This document shows, piece after piece, positions 1 through 10,562 of a stretch of DNA of 64,000 nt. The stretch is from Eulemur rufifrons (Eukaryota; Chordata; Mammalia; Primates; Lemuridae). The notes beneath the pieces were generated by a model that searched no databases, had not been told where the DNA came from, and saw only the letters and a list, made by a program, of their open reading frames with translations. Location: positions 250,532,843-250,596,842 of the forward strand of contig NC_090989.1 in NCBI RefSeq assembly GCF_041146395.1, read 5' to 3'. How positions within the stretch are numbered: position 1 is the first letter of the stretch; each line of letters opens with the position of its first letter. Made by a program: the position numbers and the translations under genes.

Positions 1-264
1 CCACATGCCTGGCACATACTGGGCCATCCTAGCCCACCCAACAGGATTATCAACCAGGGCAGAGAACAGAAACTTTGGTCCTGCAGATAATGGGAACAAT
101 CTGTTGAAATGCTGGTGGATCTTGCCTAGGCACCTAAGGCTGGGGTTGTGAGAGCCACCCTCTCTGCCAGGTACCTGCTGCCTATTTGCTTCCTTGGCTT
201 GGCAGATGGTTAAAATAAAGATCCCAGTCTATTCATTTATAAAAATATTAATAATAATAATAAT

Positions 265-500
265 GGTATATATTGAACTCTTCATTTGTATCAGGCATTT
301 TCTAGGAGTGCTACATGCATTAACTCATTAAGTATGAATGACACTCCTGTGAAGAAGGTACAGCTTTTAACCCTATTTCATAGTGTAAAGAAACTGAGGC
401 TCATAAAGTGACTTGCCTGAGGGTCGTGAAGCTAGAAAAAGGTAGAGCTGGACACTCACCCAGTTCTAGCTCACTCCAGAGCCCAAGCCCTGATCCATGT
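265..500 (+). repeat. MIR SINE
   Basis: Shows the MIR order: a size-increase core with ACATGCATTAACTCATT, then TTTCATAG...AAACTGAGGCTCA, AAGTGACTTGCC, and a terminal part with CTCCAGAGCCCAAGC. Diverged as expected for an old mammalian SINE. Confidence 0.7.
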
Positions 501-1370
501 CTATGTCATGCCTGCTTCACTCCACCTCTGGGGTTGGAATCCTCAACCTGCCTGAGCACCTCCCACACACAGCCTCCAAGGAGAGCTGCTCTCCCAGCCC
601 CATCTTCCCCGAGTCTGGGCACTTCCTTGCAAGACTCAAGCACAGCTGCCCAAGATCCAGTGCCGACGTTAAATCCAGTGCCCACGTTAAATTCTTTTTT
701 TGGCATCACAAGTATGGATTTGTTTTCTGCCTTCAACCTCTGACACATAGTGACTTCTGCAAAAAGAACTGCGAGTTACAGAAGTTCTAGTGCAAATGAG
801 AACTGACCCTTAAAAATCCATGCAAGCAGAACATACAATTTTAAAACAAAAATGTAAAATTTCCATGGCTTCAGCAATTAGCTCTCAGGAAAGAACATTT
901 CAGAGAAACAAGTTAAATAGAAATGCATGAATGAACCAAATCAGCTTTTATTATTGACATTGTATTTCAATATGGCATTACTTATTATAAAGCAGGCAGT
1001 TGTTTTTTGTTTTTCATGCATTAGGTCATAAGTCCTTTCTGCTACAAGTACTTCCAGGTGTTTGCTGTACGTCTCCATCTAAGCATTCATCACAAACAGA
1101 AATTGCTTCATAGGAACACTCTGATCCCTGTGTATTAATCTCTGATTCTTTGAAAGCTCCTAAAAGGCAGGAGAATTTCAATAGAGTGCTCCTGGGCTTG
1201 TGATTATCATCCCCATGAGATCCAATAACCAAGCCAGCTGACAGCTCCCCGTGAGGGGGTGCAACCACTGAGCCTTGCTCGGAATGTTCTGGCAAATCCA
1301 CGCCCGAATGAATGAGTCTCAGTCAGCTACTCCTGTGTAGTTAGTGAGGGCTGGGAAATCATCCAAGCTT
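501..1370. other. Intron-like sequence with no recognised feature
   Basis: No convincing exon or identifiable repeat family. Two short near-identical phrases at about 659-690 (GTGCCGACGTTAAATCCA / GTGCCCACGTTAAATTC) form a minor tandem duplication. If the guanylyl cyclase were complete, its next exon might have fallen here or to the left of the window, but nothing matches. Confidence 0.4.
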
Positions 1371-1372
1371 AC

Positions 1373-1501
1373 CAGAGACACCATCATGTCCACCAGACAA
1401 GCGTTGTTGGGATTCATCTTGTATATTAATAAAAGCTTCTTTACTTGCTTAAACATAGGTCTTTGGAATGGATTGCTGTTTTTCCTGTGCCTCCTAATCA
1501 A
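1373..1501 (-). pseudogene. GUCY2G: Guanylyl cyclase exon, RPxF and start of hinge/dimerisation region
   Basis: Reads LIRRHRKNSNPFQRPMFKQV, then KKLL and later VDMMVSL, ending at a good donor (CTG/GTAAGC). Membrane cyclases have a CW pair here, then ...RPxF, a short helix and I/VDxM before the coiled coil. In this copy the CW position reads HR, which may be damage. The 5' edge is uncertain: TTAG at 1494-1496 or CACAG further in are the possible acceptors, and an in-frame stop lies a few codons upstream. The next exon (coiled coil, then cyclase domain) was not found in the remaining 1.37 kb. Confidence 0.6.
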
Positions 1502-1567
1502 CAGCAGTGATCAAAAATAACAATCATGCACTGATTTACTGATATTCTGAATAGAATTGTAAGAACT

Positions 1568-1868
1568 GGCTGGGTGAGGTGGCCCATGCCTATAATCCTA
1601 GCACTTTGGGAGGCTGAGGCAGAAGGACTGTTTGAACTCAGGAATTTGAGGCAAGCCTGAGCAAGAGCGAGATCCCATCTCTACTAAAAATAGAAAAATT
1701 AGCTGGGTGTGGTAGCACATGCCTGTAGTCTCAGCTACTCGGGAGGCTGAGGCAGGAGGATCACTTGAGCCCAGGAGCTTGAAGTTGCAGTGAGCTACAA
1801 TGACGCCACTGCACTCTACCCAGGGCAAGAGAGTGAGACTTTGTCTCAAAAAAATAAAATAAAATAAT
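1568..1868 (+). mobile_element. Alu SINE (older, J-like)
   Basis: Dimeric Alu with a box A-like start, TAATCCTAGCACTTTGGGAGG, an inter-arm linker without the long A/T spacer, a right arm, and an A-rich tail with AATAAAAT units. Flanked by a near-perfect duplication: AATTGTAAGAACT on the left, AATTGTAGAACT on the right. Confidence 0.93.
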
Positions 1869-2329
1869 AATTGTAGAACTGAACAATTTGGAAATCATCT
1901 AGTCCTGGATATCTTTGTCTTTTTTAACCTTAGCCCCACCTGCCAAGAAAATTTTCTTTCGCTTTACTTTCAGTAGCTTGAACTATAAAATCAATGTGTG
2001 ATTTCTGTTCATTTTATAAATATAAAATTTGATAATAAAATCCAATTTGCTTTTTCAGATCACATGTGGTGCATGCTCTGATAGGGGACCATTCCCAATT
2101 CTGATATGCTACTTGTTTCTGCCCCCTTGGACTCATTGATGTAATAACCCTTTTTTATTTTACTCTTAGAATCAGCTCCTTAGAATGAGGCCCTTCTTTC
2201 TGTGGGCAGGGAGGAAGGCAATGAAGAAAAACAGAAACAACTTAGCATTAGAAATAATTAAAACAGAAGCATGCACCCAGCCACTCTAGAGCAAAACTAT
2301 GATTTAAGCCTTCTGAAGGCTACTCTCAC

Positions 2330-2490
2330 CTTCACTGATTGATTTATTCATTCATTCAACCAATATTTACTGAGCACCTACCATGTGCCAACCATGTTGC
2401 AGGCACCTGGGCTACAGCAGGGAGCAAAGAGACAAAGTCTCTGCCCTTGAGGAGCTTCTAGTCCAGAGAGGAAGATAGACAGCAACGCAC
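2330..2490 (+). repeat. LINE-2 3' end
   Basis: Contains the L2 tail signature CCAATATTTACTGAGCACCTA, then CATGTGCCA and ...CTCTGCCCTTGAGGAGCTT...AGTCCAGAGAGG. Confidence 0.65.
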
Positions 2491-2637
2491 TGAGCATATA
2501 CGATTTGACAGGTAGTGATAAGACAGAAGAAGAGAGTGTAGGCAAATGAGTCTGCATCAGTGATGGACCATGGAATATAAGCCAGGTGAGGACAAGGGGC
2601 AAGTGAGGGAGGAAAGGGGCAGTCAGGTCAATAGGGT

Positions 2638-2653
2638 GTGGGGGGGGGGGGGA
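2638..2653 (+). repeat. Poly-G run
   Basis: GTGTGGGGGGGGGGGGG: a near-pure guanine homopolymer about 13 long. May be length-variable and prone to sequencing error. Confidence 0.85.
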
Positions 2654-2689
2654 CATCCAGCCTCATACATTGGGGAGTTGAGAAACTAA

Positions 2690-2885
2690 AGGGAATTTGA
2701 TAGAAAAATAGGAGATGGAGGTCAAAGAGCGGGATGGCTTCAAAGAACTGATGGGGCAGGTATTGGACACATCATCCTCAGGGATATTGAGATCACCCAA
2801 AATTACAGCAGAAGCAGTGTTAGAGAGAGACACAGGGAGCCCAGGGCCGAATTTATATCCTTCCACCAGAGAACTAAATGGGAGT
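2690..2885 (-). repeat. Possible old CR1/L3-type LINE fragment
   Basis: On the minus strand a short open stretch reads AVILGDLNIPEDD, resembling the GDFNIHxDD motif of LINE endonucleases of the L2/CR1/L3 type. Too diverged to assign a family by eye. Confidence 0.35.
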
Positions 2886-4033
2886 CAGAGAGGGAGCTGG
2901 AATCTTAAATAGATCTCTCAATCTCTAAGGTTTTCAAATATCTTATATGAAAATAAAACAGCACAAATAAATAACCAACAGGGTGACTTCCAGCTAATAG
3001 TTCTAGTTTTAGATGCTCCCAAAGGGACAAGCTGAGATAGTTGATTCAACCCCTAGGCCTCCCCCTCCTGACAAGTATTCAATAAAAAGGGTCAAATTAG
3101 CAAGCATATCAATTTGACTGTTAAACAGCATTTAGAATTACACTGTGGCATCCCTTTATCAGAGCCACTCTGGAGCCTCTCCTAAGTGCCTTAATTAACC
3201 ACGAAGGAAAGAAAATTCAATTCTGCCCTCAATACATGTCTCTGTCCTCTTCTGCCATGTCATTCCCACCATTTAACAGCTGACAGTGCTTCTTTCTGAT
3301 CAAGTGTGACTTCCACAACCTGGCACTTAAGAATCTCCACCAAAGAGCTCCTCCTAGACATCCAGTCATTCCCCGTGCTCCGGGGACAGATGGCCTCTAA
3401 CAAGGCTGGTCCTGCCCCTTACTCCCCGCTGCCCCCACAATCCACACCCTCTCCCCGTGCACATACTCGCCTTGCTCCTGTGGGGACAGAGTGCTGTCAG
3501 CCTTGTCCCTGACACAGACTAGCTCCAGGTATGGTCACTGCTCCATATAGAAATGACCTGACTCATCTGCACTTATCTGAGTCCACTTTCAGATACTATG
3601 ACACGCACTGACTATTATGATCAAATCCTCATGAAAGGTGGTAGTTTTTTGCTTGGTTTTGTTTTCAGTTAATAATGTTTGATTGTTCTGATTGAAATTC
3701 CCACATCCCTTAATATATCTGTTAAATGACAATGAAACTACTGGTTAACATACACAATTCCCAAGTGTTTTACTTGTTTTCAACTTTCATATGTTTTATT
3801 TTTAGTGTTTTTAGACATTTTAATACAACAAAGATATAAAATAATGTTAAATCTAGATTTAATTTAGAATCAAGATATTTACTTATGTATAATACTGTGC
3901 TTCTGTAGAGCAGGAAGGAAAACAGGAGTAACTCCATGACAGACTGGACCTCTTAGGAAAGGCCTAAGTTTTGGTTTCCCCAACGCAGGCCCTCCCCCTC
4001 CCCGGAATGCCGCTGGTAACAACTGAGGGCCCT

Positions 4034-4100
4034 GGCTTGGAAACTGGCCAATTAGGAGCCAAAGCCCCGGCTTGGAAACTGGCCAATCAGGAGCCAAAGC
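4034..4100 (+). promoter_or_regulatory. Tandem CCAAT-box enhancer repeats in the LTR
   Basis: Two copies of a 32-bp unit, 35 bp apart, differing at one position (GGCCAATTAGG versus GGCCAATCAGG). Direct repeats of this sort in the U3 region are typical enhancer duplications. Confidence 0.8.
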
Positions 4101-4180
4101 TATCGGCCACTTTTGAGGGAACAAATGAACTAAAAGGGGGGTGGGGGGTGTGTGCCCGATACATGTAACCTATCGATAAG

Positions 4181-4188
4181 TATAAAAG
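4181..4188 (+). promoter_or_regulatory. LTR TATA box
   Basis: TATAAAAG in the expected place in the LTR, about 95 bp before its AATAAA signal. Confidence 0.8.
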
Positions 4189-4357
4189 CTTTGTTTCCAC
4201 CCCAGGGCGGGGTCCGGGCTCGTGGAGAGACCACTGCGCTGGTGCTCTGAGCCTTGGACCCTAGCCTAGGCTAGAAAATAAACTCCTTTGTCTGTTGCAG
4301 CCTTGGTGACTCTGCCTATCTGTTCCTGGGACTGAGGGTAACCGGTTCTTACACTTC

Positions 4358-5470
4358 AAGGTATGGCTACCACAGGAATTTTCACATCTTCAAGTAATAC
4401 CAGTTTCTCTGAGGATAGAGAGACATTTAAGTAGAATTCTCAAAACCAAACATGCCCATTTTAGTCCAAGCTAACTTTGCTTCTGCCATTAAGTACCAGT
4501 TTCCACTTCCTTTGTTCCACATCAGAAATACTTCATTGTCCTAACAATCCATAGATTCTCTGAAGGAAAAATTATTAAACATTTTTAAGGGACATTACTT
4601 GGCTATGTTCTTTTTGTTTTGTTTTGTTTTGTTTTTGAACCTGACATTGTGAACATATTGGCTTTGTTCAATTCTCCAGACAACCCAGTGGTTAAGATTG
4701 AAACAGACCTGAAATAACAATGAATTAACACAGTGTTCCTTCTCCTGCCATGTCAGGCACAGACCTTCCTTATGCTGAAACATGGGTACACTGAGTAAAA
4801 AGTCCTTTGGTTGATTTATGACAGAATGTATTCTACAATATTTCAGTACCAATAAGTTGTTTTACATTTTAAATAAGGCAATGAAAACAATTTCAAAGAA
4901 CCAGGCTCCACTATCACTCACCTCCTATTTCTCTTATAGACAATGCCTTTATGACAATTTTGATCTATGTTGAAAATGTGTATAATTTTTGTGACCTATT
5001 AGAATTTATAAACGTGGAGGGAAATTTCTTAAACTAAATAAACAAAACCTGACAGTAGGAAGAATTTATTTGAGGACTCACACCTGGGGAAAGAAATCCA
5101 TGTTCTAAGTCATTCTGATTGGAATGTGGCCAAATGAAACCAATCCCAAAGGAGCCCCGTGTTCCAGATGTAGCCAGAGTATTTTTAGTCCTGGTCTCCA
5201 ACCCCGGATGGGGGAACTCACCGTAATACCCAGAAGACTTTACAATAGGGCGCTTTTTCAAACCAAAGCATTTGCTATTCCAAAACATACTGTATAAGGA
5301 ATTGTATATTTGTATCTATGTATCTATATATCTATTATACACAGATACAGATATAGACATATATCTTATTCTTTCTCTGCCTAGGGTAGGACACACTGTT
5401 CACTGCCCAGCAACTGAGAAACAGACTCGACTCCTTGAAGGTTCACTTGAAAACATGTTTACTAGAGCCT
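4358..5470. other. Intron-like sequence without recognised repeats
   Basis: AT-rich unique-looking sequence between the solo LTR and the short cyclase exon. It holds a small (TTTTG)n run at about 4608-4636. The expected cyclase exon that should follow the one at 5474 was looked for here on the minus strand and not found. Confidence 0.4.
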
Positions 5471-5473
5471 TAC

Positions 5474-5522
5474 CAAGACTGGGTCACTTGGTGTGGCGAT
5501 CTCCATAAAAATGCTGGCATAG
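5474..5522 (-). pseudogene. GUCY2G: Short guanylyl cyclase exon (after DVYS)
   Basis: A 49-nt block with a strong acceptor (TCTTTTTGCAG) and a good donor (TTG/GTAAGG). It reads YASIFMEIATPSDPVL, matching the family pattern YSFGIILQEIA or YSYAIILLEIATR. The entry phase fits the exon ending at 6676; the exit is phase 0. Related cyclases continue with a tryptophan and proline-rich stretch. I could not find that continuation between 5474 and 1501, so that exon is either lost or too diverged to see by eye. Confidence 0.66.
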
Positions 5523-6194
5523 CTGCAAAAAGACGCACAGATCATTTTGATGTGAAACCGCTCGTGCAGAACAAATTAAAAATTCACACGTCTTGCCCTT
5601 CCTCTGTGAAAGCAGAGCCACTGCTCACGGAGACGGTGGAGACACTGCCTCAGGTGAACCTGGCTATACCCACGTTTGTGAATTCTAACCGGGTCATAAT
5701 TATCCAGAAAAAAGGTGAGGATTTCATCCAAATAAATATGATTCGCTTGTATGTATGTCACATTCAAAAATAAATTTAATTGTTCATAAACTTGTCCATA
5801 AGTATAAACTAGAAATTATTGGTTATGACATTTACATTGCTAATATCCACTAGTCTATGGGTATCAACCTGAACTCTTTTGTTAGTTAATACTCATAGGA
5901 GATAACGTCAGAAATAATTTTCCCCAATTACTCATTTGCCTGTTAATTTTCACTGTCATGTTATATGATCATATATGGGTATTTCCTTCCAGTACTTCTC
6001 AAGGTTCATTTTTTTCATGTTGGAAATTTAAAGCTGTCCCAAATTAATTTGGGTGAGGGATCTTGGAATTGGGAATAACAGTCTTACCTTCCTCACGTTT
6101 AACCAATCTTGCACGAGTTCATAAAGAGTTGATCAACATTATACGGTTCCACACCTCTGAGTCTTTGCCCTTGATGTCCCTTCTGCTCTGAGCA

Positions 6195-6420
6195 CCCACA
6201 GCACATTGGATAGATGGCTCTGACCTGGTTTTGATTCCCTGCTCTGCCACTCATCAGCTGTATAACTCACAGATTCCTGTGTGACAGAGATGGAAACAGT
6301 ACGTTCCTTGCAAATGTGCTGTATGGGTTAAATGCGGTCATGATGTAGGACATTTAGCAAAGTGCCTAGCAAGTACACGCTCAATAATTGTTAGCTATTT
6401 TCATTACTGTTATTTCCACC
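6195..6420 (+). repeat. MIR SINE
   Basis: Shows TGGTTTTGATTCCCTGCTCTG, CCACTCATCAGCTGTATAAC and the 3' part TTAGCAAAGTGCCTAGCAAG...GCTCAATAATTGTTAGCT. Confidence 0.68.
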
Positions 6421-6439
6421 ATTCCCCTAGCTACTCCTA

Positions 6440-6625
6440 GTCATTTGTAGCACCCAGAGCTCACCTCTCTCTTAGCACCTACCATTCTTGTCGTCTCTGG
6501 CTTACTCCTCTGATTCTGTCTGCTCCTCAAGGGCAGAACTGGTATTATTTGATTTTTTTTTTTTTATTTCTAGTGCCCAGAACTCTGCCTTGTTCATAAT
6601 AAATCTTCATCAAGTATAATTTTAA
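6440..6625 (+). repeat. LINE-2 3' end fragment
   Basis: CTCCTCAAGGGCAGAACTGG, then TTCTAGTGCCCAGAACTCTGC and CATAATAAAT match the L2 terminal region (internal T-run at 6551-6564). Confidence 0.5.
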
Positions 6626-6675
6626 AAATGAAGGGACAATGTAATGGGGGAGGAAGTAAAAAGACCAAGGGCCAC

Positions 6676-6814
6676 CTGGACACATCTGGAGCAGCATGTT
6701 CATAATTCAGCATGCAGTGAACCTCTGGGGCCAGATACATCTGTTTTAGGCACTGTTGGTATGAACCACAACACTCATTGGAATCTCCTATTCTGTACAA
6801 TTGCAAACCAAAAT
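6676..6814 (-). pseudogene. GUCY2G: Guanylyl cyclase exon, DFG-like to APE region
   Basis: A T-rich tract ending TTAATGGTAG precedes coding for DFGLQLYRIGDSNECCGSY, then QMYLAPEVH and AAPDVS. This is the activation-segment equivalent, from DFG-like through APE. Entry phase completes the aspartate codon with the exon at 8361. The chosen end (CCAG/GTGGCC) leaves phase 2 and restores a serine codon with the next exon, giving DVSSYA where related proteins have DVYSYA or DVYSFG. An alternative donor just after the APE codons (GAG/GTTCAC at 6723) would lose that match. No stop codons. Confidence 0.75.
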
Positions 6815-7620
6815 CTACCATTAAAAAAAAGAAATCCATTTTCAAGGAGGATGTACAACCTCATAAAACTGGAAAGCATCACAAGCGTTACCATCATACT
6901 TGACCTAAATGTCATTGTGATTTTAGCCCATGTGAAGTCCGTGAAGAATGGAAATGACAGTAGTAGAGAAAGTAAAATAGTAACCACCTAAGATTGAACA
7001 AAATAAAAAGCTTATGTGCCTAACTAAACCCTTACTTAAAAGTAAGATGTGAGGGAAGGGAGAAAACAATGGAAAGAAAACGAGTGCATTTTCATTCAAA
7101 GAGAATTGCCCAGATCTGAGCACTAATTCACGAACTCCAGATTACCTGCATGACTGTATTTAAGAATATTACTGTGGCAATTCTGATCTTACTCTTTACC
7201 AGATTTTATGTTCCCCATAACTGGGCTGAAGAGGGAGAAGTCTAAACAAAGACAGAGCATTTGAGTTCTGGGGTCCCAGTGCACATTACACTTCAGAGCC
7301 ACCCCAAAAATCACTGGGAATTATCATCGACTTTATAATTCAGAGATTTTCTCCATTTTGTTAATCCTGAGAAGACCCCATTAGCCAAATAAGCCTTTGA
7401 AGAATATGTGGTCTGGGGGCAAAGAAACATACTAGGTTAAATCTTCACACATTAGCAGAATGAGCTAAAAGGGTCAACAGTCCAGACACATCCTACTCCT
7501 TGCAGTCCTCGCCATCTGCTATGCCTCCTTCTTCCCCTGGGTGCTGTCTTCCACCAACCTCAAGGTTTCTCTCCACCAATCTCATCTTGGACTCAGTCTT
7601 CATCCATCACCTATCCATGT

Positions 7621-7905
7621 CTTTTTTTTTTTTTTTTTTTGTCTTACCTTTTTCATTATAAAAGATTTTAAACATATGTAAAAATAAAGGGATCATATAA
7701 TAAACCCTATGTAGCCATCACCCAGATTCAACAATCACCACACCCTGCCATTTTGTGTTTCACCTGTACCCCCCACTCAGTTGCTTTGTTTTGTTTTGCT
7801 GAAATATTTTAAAGTAAATCCCAAGCACCCTATCATTTCATCTGGAAATAACTTCTGTCTCTGCCTGACAAATGTGCATGTTCAGTGACAGGACTACCAA
7901 CGCAC
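7621..7905 (+). repeat. Diverged LINE 3'-end-like repeat
   Basis: After a T-run come CATTATAAAAGATTTTAAACA, ...ATGTAGCCATCACCCAGATT, CAACAATCACCA and ...TAAAGTAAATCCCAAGCACC. I recognise this as a common interspersed repeat but cannot name the family with confidence. Confidence 0.5.
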
Positions 7906-8005
7906 AACCCCACTAAGCACTACTCCCACTAGTATTTACACAGTGCACAGCCTAAGCAGCCATATATGGAAGCCCTGTATAGCGCTTAACACAGTCCAGG
8001 GTTCT

Positions 8006-8222
8006 GCAAACTTTTTCTCTAAAGTCCTGATAGTAAACATTTTAGGCTCTGTGGGCCATACAGTTTCTGTAGCAACTGCTCAAACCTGCCACTGTAGCAC
8101 AAATGCAGCCACAGATAATATATAAACAACTGAGTATAGCTATGTTCCAATAAAATTTTATTTATAAAAACAGGTTGCAGAAGAAAAAACCAGGCTGCAG
8201 GCTATAATTTTCTGACACCCCC
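8006..8222 (-). mobile_element. MER20 (hAT-Charlie DNA transposon relic)
   Basis: GGGTTCTGCAAACTTTTTCT, CTGTGGGCCATACAGTTTCT and CCAATAAAATTTTATTTATA, ending near TTTTCTGACACCC, match MER20 in reverse orientation. It lies in the intron upstream of the APE-motif cyclase exon. Confidence 0.85.
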
Positions 8223-8360
8223 ACCCCACTCTAACATTGGCGTATAGGAATGTTTCCATAAATGATAGCTATGGTGAAAACCTAACAGACCTTGTCTGAA
8301 AAGTGATTCTTAAATGAAACATGGAAAACATGTATACCATTATGATGCTCTTCTCTTCAC

Positions 8361-8482
8361 CTGAAATTTTACAAACCCAGTGATCATGAATCACACAGTT
8401 AGTAGACTTTAACCTCCCGTGGTATATCTTGTGCTGATGAAGACAGGCCATTCCTTGTACAATGTCCAAGGCAAAGGAAAAC
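8361..8482 (-). pseudogene. GUCY2G: Guanylyl cyclase exon, catalytic-loop region of kinase-homology domain
   Basis: Encodes SFALDIVQGMACLHQHKIY, HGRLKSTNCV and WVCKIS, the pseudokinase catalytic loop. The HGRLKS...NCV string is characteristic of receptor guanylyl cyclases, where the aspartate of true kinases is lost. The donor (CAG/GTGAAG) is good and leaves phase 1, which joins correctly to the exon at 6814. At the upstream edge the homologous sequence begins after a pyrimidine-rich stretch ending CCCCAT, so the acceptor AG appears mutated to AT. An AG at 8512-8513 could serve instead but would add about ten codons with no family match. No stop occurs within the exon. Confidence 0.75.
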
Positions 8483-8674
8483 ATGGGGCATACAGAAGGA
8501 CTCCATGTGAGCTGAGAATAGGATTCAGGCCTCAAATGTCCTTAGAAAGTCCATACTTTAGTCACTTCTAGAACAAAAATAATGAGCTTTTGCAACAAAA
8601 ACAAAGCTCCCCACATCTCTTCCGAGGAGGAATTTATACAGCATTAACTACTGACTTCTCAATGGTGTACCAAC

Positions 8675-8765
8675 AACAAATATGAACAGAAAAAAGAAAA
8701 AGAAGGAGATGGAGCAGGAGATTAAGAAAAAGAAAGAAGAAAAGTGGGGAGAAAGAGGAGAAAGG
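8675..8765 (+). repeat. Purine-rich low-complexity tract
   Basis: A run of GA-rich sequence (AAAAAGAAAAAGAAGGAGATGG and onward) with almost no pyrimidines. Confidence 0.7.
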
Positions 8766-9167
8766 TAGCATAGTATCATGTACATGTGTTTTGAGGAAAC
8801 TCCTTGAGTCCAGTTTTCTCAAAGTATTACTAGGCTCCATCTCATTTGCTTACTGAACCTGAAAGTGTTTCCAAAAGGAAAGTGTTGCCCAGAGGGTAGC
8901 CAGCAGAATCCAAGTCCGTCTACCTTCCCTCCCCACAGCTACCGCCTAAACGCCCATGTAGAAGACTCTAGTGCCAACCCTGATCCAAGGCAGAAGGGAT
9001 CGAGACCTCCAGCCTCAGGCTGTGGGACTCAGTGAGGATTACCCGGCTTCTGGGCCATGCCCAATTTTGTGCCCACACAAATTCTAGCTTGACCTCCTGG
9101 CCTAGTCCCCACCTTGCACCTCAGTTTAGGTAACAGAGTCCCTGTACCTGATCATATCTGAGAAGAG

Positions 9168-9932
9168 GAAGGGAAATGCAAATAAAAACCACAATGAGAT
9201 ATCACTTAACTCCAGCAAGAAAGGCCTTTATCAAAAACTCCCAAAACAATAAATGTTGGCGTAGATGCGGAGAGACAGGAACACTCATACACTGCTGGTG
9301 GGACTGCAAACTAGTGCAACCTCTGTGGAAAGCAATATGGAGATACCTCAAAGAGATACAAGTAGAACTACCATTTGATCCAGCAATCCCATTATTGGGC
9401 ATATACCCAAAAGAACAAAAGACATTCTATAAAAAAGGCATCTGCACCCGAATGTTTATAGCAGCATAATTCACAATCGCAAAGATGTGGAAACAACCCA
9501 AGTGCCCATGAATGCATGAGTGGATTAATAAAATGTGGTATATGTATACCATGGAGTATTACTCAGCTATAAGAAATAATGGGGATATAAAATCTCTTAT
9601 GTTCTCCTGGATAGAGCTGGAACCCATTCTACTAAGTGAAGTATCCCAAGAATGGAAAAATAAGCACCACATGTACTCACCATCAGATTGGTTTCACTGA
9701 TCATCACCTAAGAGCACATGTAGGAATAACATTAATCCGGTGTCAGGCAGATGTGGGGGGAAGGGATGGGTGTATACATACATAATGAGTGCGATGCGCA
9801 CCGTCTGGGGGATGGACACACTTGAAGCTCTGACTCCGGGGGGGGGGGGGGCAAGGGCAATATATGTAACCTAAATTTATGTACCCCCGTAATATGCTGA
9901 AATAATAATAAAAAATAAATAAAAATTTAAAA
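9168..9932 (+). mobile_element. 5'-truncated L1 (strepsirrhine family), 3' end
   Basis: The last quarter of ORF2 and the 3'UTR. It begins GGGAAATGCAAATAAAAACC, and the ORF2 C-terminus shows [14 protein letters not shown] and [11 protein letters not shown], closely matching the intact L1 at 45-53 kb. Damage includes a CWRR...C change and early stops. The 3'UTR contains a G-run (9838-9850) and ends in an A/AT-rich tail. The surviving open stretches (9176-9469, 9512-9700) are fragments, not functional genes. Confidence 0.9.
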
Positions 9933-10002
9933 AACCACAACGAGCTATAATCTCACCCTAGTTAGAATGGCTATTATGAAAAAGACAAACAAGAGGAAAC
10001 TC
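9933..10002 (+). mobile_element. Older L1 fragment abutting the younger one
   Basis: AAACCACAACGAGCTATAAT...CACCCTAGTTAGAATGGCTA...AAAAGACAAACAAG is a second, more anthropoid-like copy of the same ORF2 region. It starts directly after the tail of the L1 ending at 9932, as if the younger element had inserted at its edge. Confidence 0.6.
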
Positions 10003-10019
10003 CTACTCTCTCTCAGCTC

Positions 10020-10215
10020 ACCACGGCCCATTCTCCATCCCCATTCTGGGCCACATGCTACTCCCGTGCACCTGACACACCCTGGGACTTCTATCACTGT
10101 CCTGTCTCTCTGCTTATCTGTCTTCCCCAACAGACCAAGACATTCTTGAAGGCAGGGAATATTTCCTATTTACTTCTATTACCTCCAGTGTCCAGCACAG
10201 TGTTCATTAGCTAAT
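10020..10215 (+). repeat. LINE-2 3' end fragment
   Basis: Pyrimidine-rich lead, then TTCTTGAAGGCAGGGAATAT...CCTCCAGTGTCCAGCACAGTG fits the L2 terminus. Confidence 0.5.
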
Positions 10216-10562
10216 TACTTAGACCTAGTCAGTGCCTACTGCTTGGCAGGACTATTTGCTCTTGCCTATAGCTATACCATTTTGATGCCAAACAGGACTT
10301 TCTGCCAGCATCTCTACCCAGGTCTCCCCGGGCACCAGCGGGGGAAACCTCACTCAAAATCCTGTTCCCTCCACTCCTCCTTGTATAAATATAATGACCT
10401 ACCCTTTCATGCCCTAAAATATAACACAAGATATTGCATTCACTTCGGAGATAATACATTCCAAGATAATGCATTCACACGGCAATAGGTCCTTAGGAAC
10501 ATTGATCAAAGAAGGGCTTGGTTGTAGAATTTCACTGGACGTGTCTCCTACCACTCAAATGC

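Larger units (their letters stand above)
3904..4353 (+). mobile_element. Solo LTR of a gammaretrovirus-like endogenous retrovirus
   Basis: A 450-bp element beginning TG and ending CA, bounded by a perfect 4-bp duplication CTTC (3900-3903 and 4354-4357). It carries promoter logic in order: two 32-bp direct repeats each with a CCAAT box (4034-4065 and 4069-4100), a TATA box (TATAAAAG, 4181-4188), a short leader, AATAAA at 4277-4282 and a GT-rich stretch. A 4-bp duplication and this layout fit class I (ERV1) elements. No internal retroviral sequence remains, so it is a recombined solo LTR. Which way it would affect the surrounding cyclase gene cannot be told; it lies antisense to it. Confidence 0.85.

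Noticed and set aside
5232..5284. Minus-strand block between AATAG and ACG/GTGAGT
   Set aside because: Examined as the missing cyclase exon after 5474; the translation does not match the expected W..P.LP region in any frame.
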